NCBI GenBank assembly: GCA_019418525.1
Contig: DYBS01000081.1
Coordinates: 651 to 8,762, forward strand
Source of the DNA: Clostridiales bacterium
Lineage (GTDB): Bacteria; Bacillota; Clostridia; Oscillospirales; Oscillospiraceae
Length of the DNA: 8,112 bases
Direction of reading: 5' to 3'
Position numbers and translations under genes: made by a program. Under the pieces are notes generated by a model that saw nothing but the letters and a program-made list of their open reading frames with translations, searched no databases and had not been told where the DNA came from. Shown here in pieces: positions 5,660-8,112 of this stretch. Every line of letters begins with the position of its first letter. The first letter of the stretch is position 1.

Positions 5660-6787
5660 TTACTTCACCTCAATGAGCTCATAGGAACGGCTGCCCAGGC
5701 CGATCTTCTCGGCGTGGCTCAGGCAGGTCTGCCAGTTGGTCTCGGGGAAGTTGTTGCAGAAGTGGTCGTGGTAGTCGTGGAAGCCCTCGCGGTGCAGGTT
5801 CTCGTCCAGCTGGGAGCCGGGGATGGGCTGCTGGCGCAGGCAGGCGTCGGCGCAGGCCTGGTCCAGGGCCACCGGGTCGAAGGAGGCGAACATGCCCACA
5901 TCGGGGAGGATGGGCAGGTCGTTCTCGGCGTGGCAGTCGCAGTAGGGGGAGATGTCGATGACCAGGCTGATGTGGAAGTGGGGCCGGCCCCACAGCACCG
6001 CCTTGGAGTACTCGGCGATCTTGGCGTTGAGCTCGTCGTTGGCGCAGCTGTTGGAGTTGGAGATGGCGTCGAAGTTGCACATGCCCAGGCAGCGGCCGCA
6101 GCCCACGCACTTGTCGTGGTCGATGAAGGCCTTCCGGTCCTCCCCGTAGGAGATGGCGTTCTGGGCGCACTGGGTGGAGCACTTCCGGCAGCCCACGCAC
6201 AGCGCCTGGTCCACATCGGGCTTGCCGGCGTTGTGCTGCTCCATCTTGCCCGCGCGGCTGCCGCAGCCCATGCCGATGTTCTTCAGCGCGCCGCCGAAGC
6301 CGGTGGCCTCGTGTCCCTTGAAGTGGGACAGGGAGATGAACACATCGGCGTCCATGATGGCCCGGCCGATCTTGGCCTTCTTCACGTACTCGCCGCCCTC
6401 CACGGGGACCTCCACGTCATCGGTGCCCTTCAGGCCGTCTCCGATGATGATCTGGCAGCCGGTGGTGAAGGGGGAGTAGCCGTTCTCATAGGCCGCATCC
6501 AGATGCTCCACGGCGTTCTTCCGCCGGCCTACGTACAGGGTGTTGCAGTCGGTGAGGAAGGGGACGCCCCCCAGGCTCTTCACCACGTCGGCCACCACCT
6601 TGGCGTAGTTGGGCCGCAGGTAGGACAGGTTGCCCGGCTCGCCGAAGTGGAGCTTGATGGCCACCATCTTCTTCTCAAAGTCGATGTCCCCGATCCCGGC
6701 GGTGCGGATGAGCTTCTCCAGCTTCTGGAGCAGGTTCTTCCCGGGCTTGGCCCGCAGATCGGAAAAATACACCTTTGCCTTCGTCAT
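5660..6787 (-). CDS. DUF362 domain protein with two 4Fe-4S ferredoxin motifs
   Basis: This is a 375-aa cytoplasmic iron-sulfur protein of unknown function. The DUF362 (PF04015) core shows KLHFGEPGN (45-53), LRPNY (57-61), the strongly conserved SHFKGHEATGFGGALKNIGMG (154-174) and a C-terminal DVGMFASFDPVALDQACADA (296-315). Inserted in it is a bacterial-type ferredoxin pair: Cys197, 200, 203, 207 in CVGCRKCSTQC, and Cys227, 230, 233, 237 in CVGCGRCLGMC. Each has the CxxCxxCxxxC spacing for a 4Fe-4S cluster, so electron transfer is likely, though partners are unknown. Cys283 and Cys285 in YCDCH are extra possible metal or redox residues. The start is ATG at 6785-6787, 7 bases after AAGGAGAG. 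An upstream in-frame start at 6985 would read back through the GNAT gene and is not used. The gene follows the GNAT gene by 17 bases and probably shares the dnaX transcript. The family is common in anaerobic clostridia. Confidence 0.92.
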   Translation of the reverse strand: MTKAKVYFSDLRAKPGKNLLQKLEKLIRTAGIGDIDFEKKMVAIKLHFGEPGNLSYLRPNYAKVVADVVKSLGGVPFLTDCNTLYVGRRKNAVEHLDAAYENGYSPFTTGCQIIIGDGLKGTDDVEVPVEGGEYVKKAKIGRAIMDADVFISLSHFKGHEATGFGGALKNIGMGCGSRAGKMEQHNAGKPDVDQALCVGCRKCSTQCAQNAISYGEDRKAFIDHDKCVGCGRCLGMCNFDAISNSNSCANDELNAKIAEYSKAVLWGRPHFHISLVIDISPYCDCHAENDLPILPDVGMFASFDPVALDQACADACLRQQPIPGSQLDENLHREGFHDYHDHFCNNFPETNWQTCLSHAEKIGLGSRSYELIEVK

Positions 6788-6804
6788 TTCACATCTCTCC
6801 TTCT

Positions 6805-7383
6805 TTACTGTCCGGTTTGTGCCAGTGCGACTTCCTCTCCGCCCGGCCGCCAGGCGCACCACACCGTGTGTGGCATGTCCATGCCGTAATAGTGCTTCAC
6901 CAGATGGCCCCGGGGCGTCAGGCCGTTGCGCCGGGCCACCTGCTGGGAGGGCAGGTTGTTGTCCCGGATGATGGAGCAGATCCACGGAAAGCCCAGGCGC
7001 TCAAAGGCGTAGTCCATGCACCCCCGGGCCCCCTCGGTGGCGTAGCCCATCCCCCAGAAACGGCGCTTCAGAAGGTACCCCACCTCGGGCACCCGCCGCC
7101 CGTCCCAGTCCTGGAGGGTGAGACCGATCTGGCCCACCATCTCCCCGCTCTCCCGGTCCACGGCGGCCCAGAGGCCGAAGCCGTCCTCCCGGTAGCGCCG
7201 GAGCTGATTCTGGAGCCACTGGTCCACCTCTTCGTCGGAGAACGCGTGCTCATAGGCGTACATGGTCGCCCGGTCCTGGAGGATCTCGCATAAATCTCCC
7301 CGGTCCGCCGGGGTGAGGGGACGCAGGAGGAGCCGCTCGGTCTCCAGCACCGCGCCCTCTCCCTGCCGCACGGTCCCGCTCAT
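6805..7383 (-). CDS. GNAT-family N-acetyltransferase (RimJ/RimL type)
   Basis: This is a 192-aa acetyl-CoA-dependent acyltransferase of the Acetyltransf_3 type, a group that includes RimJ/RimL ribosomal-protein acetyltransferases and many enzymes of unknown target. Family marks are ETERLLLRPLTPAD (14-27), VGQIGLTL (83-90), VPEVGYLL (98-105), the acetyl-CoA pyrophosphate loop RRFWGMGYATEG (107-118) and the C-terminal IIRDNNLPSQQVARRNG (138-154). The ATG lies 2 bases after the ybaB TGA and has no clear Shine-Dalgarno site, so it would rely on coupling. A GTG at 7348-7350 (residue 12) has GGAGAGG 5 bases upstream and would give the usual family beginning (Met)-LETERLLLR, so it may be the true start. 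The substrate cannot be told from sequence. Its place in the dnaX-ybaB string, where recR is often found, may be incidental. Confidence 0.9.
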   Translation of the reverse strand: MSGTVRQGEGAVLETERLLLRPLTPADRGDLCEILQDRATMYAYEHAFSDEEVDQWLQNQLRRYREDGFGLWAAVDRESGEMVGQIGLTLQDWDGRRVPEVGYLLKRRFWGMGYATEGARGCMDYAFERLGFPWICSIIRDNNLPSQQVARRNGLTPRGHLVKHYYGMDMPHTVWCAWRPGGEEVALAQTGQ

Positions 7384-7385
7384 GC

Positions 7386-7730
7386 TCAGAAGGGCAGGCC
7401 CAGCCCGCCGGTGAGCTGCTGCATGGAGCTGGCCGCGTCGCTGTCGGCCTTGCGGATGGCCTCGTTCACGGCGGCCACGATCAGGTCCTGGAGCATCTCC
7501 ACGTCGTCGGGGTCCACCGCCTCGGGGTCAATGGTGAGGGTCTTGAGCTCCCGCTTGCCGGTGACCACGGCCTCCACCACGCCGCCGCCGGCCTGGGCGG
7601 TGTACTCCTTCTCCTGGAGCTCCTGCTGCATCTTCTGCATGTCCTGCTGCATCTTCTGGGCCTGCTTGATCATGTTCATGTTGATGCCGCCCATGCCGCC
7701 CATACCGGGGCGTCCGAAACCTTTCGCCAT
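7386..7730 (-). CDS. ybaB: YbaB/EbfC-family nucleoid-associated protein
   Basis: This is a small (114 aa) DNA-binding protein that works as a dimer on the nucleoid; relatives bind DNA as tweezer-shaped dimers. A flexible Gly/Met-rich N-terminus (1-18) leads to a long Gln/Lys/Met-rich helix (about 19-42) that likely forms a coiled coil. Then come the central strands GGGVVEAVVTGKRELKTLTI (48-67), the conserved IDPEAVDPDDVEMLQDLIVAAVNEA segment (67-91) and a Gly-rich tail ending GGLGLPF. This order and length fit the family well. The ATG at 7728-7730 follows AGGAGG (7740-7745) with 9 bases between. It sits 30 bases after dnaX, the usual pairing in bacteria, which supports both identifications. 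Confidence 0.95.
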   Translation of the reverse strand: MAKGFGRPGMGGMGGINMNMIKQAQKMQQDMQKMQQELQEKEYTAQAGGGVVEAVVTGKRELKTLTIDPEAVDPDDVEMLQDLIVAAVNEAIRKADSDAASSMQQLTGGLGLPF

Positions 7731-7760
7731 GTGTAAGTTCCTCCTTTAAGTCATAAGGTC

Positions 7761-8112
7761 CTATTGAATGACCACATTGTCAAACTGCTTGCCCTTCTCC
7801 ACCAGCTCGTCCAGCTTATCCTGCGGGGCCGCCGCACGCTTGGGGACGGCCGCCGCGCCGGGAGCCGGGGGCTTGCCCACCGCCGCCCGGCAGCGCACCG
7901 GATGCCCCAGCATCCGCTCCGCCGCCTGGGCTACCGCGCGGAGCACGTTGGCCTTGCCAACCATGTTCTTGGTGAACTCGCTGTCCATCCAGAGGGTCAG
8001 CTCCTCCCCCTCCAGCCGTCCGGCCACCATGCCGGAGTTGCTGAGGAAGGGGTAGACGCCCGCCGGCACCACCCCGTGTAGGGCGGCCACCAGGTCGGGC
8101 CAGAGGGACGCG
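7761..8112 (-). CDS. dnaX: DNA polymerase III subunit gamma/tau, C-terminal end (partial)
   Basis: Only the last 116 residues are present; the 5' part lies beyond the window. They begin ASLWPDLVAALHG and include the weakly conserved block with LEGEELTLWMDSEF and NVLRAVAQAAERMLG, which resembles the domain after the clamp-loader ATPase in Firmicutes DnaX. A Pro/Ala-rich linker (PPAPGAAAVPKRAAAP) and a short charged tail ending FDNVVIQ follow. Domain match alone is modest because the Walker motifs are outside. The call rests mainly on the ybaB gene 30 bases downstream and on the typical C-terminal pattern. The stop is TAG at 7761-7763. DnaX is the clamp-loader subunit that loads the sliding clamp and links polymerases at the fork. 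No frameshift site for a short gamma form can be judged from this fragment. Confidence 0.8.
   Translation of the reverse strand, partial: ASLWPDLVAALHGVVPAGVYPFLSNSGMVAGRLEGEELTLWMDSEFTKNMVGKANVLRAVAQAAERMLGHPVRCRAAVGKPPAPGAAAVPKRAAAPQDKLDELVEKGKQFDNVVIQ

Noticed and set aside
5051..6889. Long open frame (612 codons) on the plus strand
   Set aside because: It is antisense to deoC and the DUF362 gene, crosses their promoter gap, and is low-complexity in Ala, Val, Gly, Leu and His. It is a codon-bias shadow.
1..8112. CRISPR array, insertion sequence, prophage, toxin-antitoxin or defence genes
   Set aside because: No repeat-spacer pattern, transposase, recombinase or small toxin pairs were seen. 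All coding space is accounted for by nine genes on one strand.

Overview
The window is a compact stretch of a high-GC Firmicutes chromosome. All nine genes lie on the minus strand, so transcription runs from high to low coordinates. The dnaX-ybaB pair, strong Shine-Dalgarno sites, TTG starts, sigma-A-type promoters, a BMP-type nucleoside importer and a DUF362 ferredoxin-like protein together suggest a gut clostridium of the Oscillospiraceae type (Flavonifractor/Lawsonibacter-like). This assignment is an inference from protein style, not a match to a known genome.

Region 1 (8112 to 5660) is a tightly packed string: the 3' end of dnaX (DNA polymerase III gamma/tau), ybaB (nucleoid-associated protein), a RimJ/RimL-type GNAT acetyltransferase and a DUF362 protein with two 4Fe-4S motifs. 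The gaps are 30, 2 and 17 bases, and no internal promoter or terminator is evident, so they are probably one transcript. recR, which commonly follows ybaB, is not present here.

Region 2 (5659 to 4855) is deoC (deoxyribose-phosphate aldolase). It has its own good promoter just after the DUF362 stop codon and a strong terminator behind it.

Region 3 (4854 to 1) is a BMP-family (NupNOPQ-like) ABC importer: a substrate-binding lipoprotein, a duplicated ATPase and two permeases. The lipoprotein gene has its own promoter and terminator. A second promoter then drives the ATPase and permease genes. The first two importer genes start with TTG. Next to deoC, the importer most likely takes up (deoxy)nucleosides whose deoxyribose 5-phosphate is split by DeoC, although no phosphorylase, deaminase or phosphopentomutase gene is visible here.

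The most notable anomaly is in the second permease. A 14-bp tandem duplication at 109-144 shifts its reading frame after about residue 176. Removing one copy restores a textbook permease sequence that runs off the window edge. This is either a real disrupting or phase-switching mutation or a sequence error. I found no RNA genes, CRISPR, insertion sequences or defence genes, and nothing that amounts to a new system. The rest of the window is well-explained housekeeping and transport genes.
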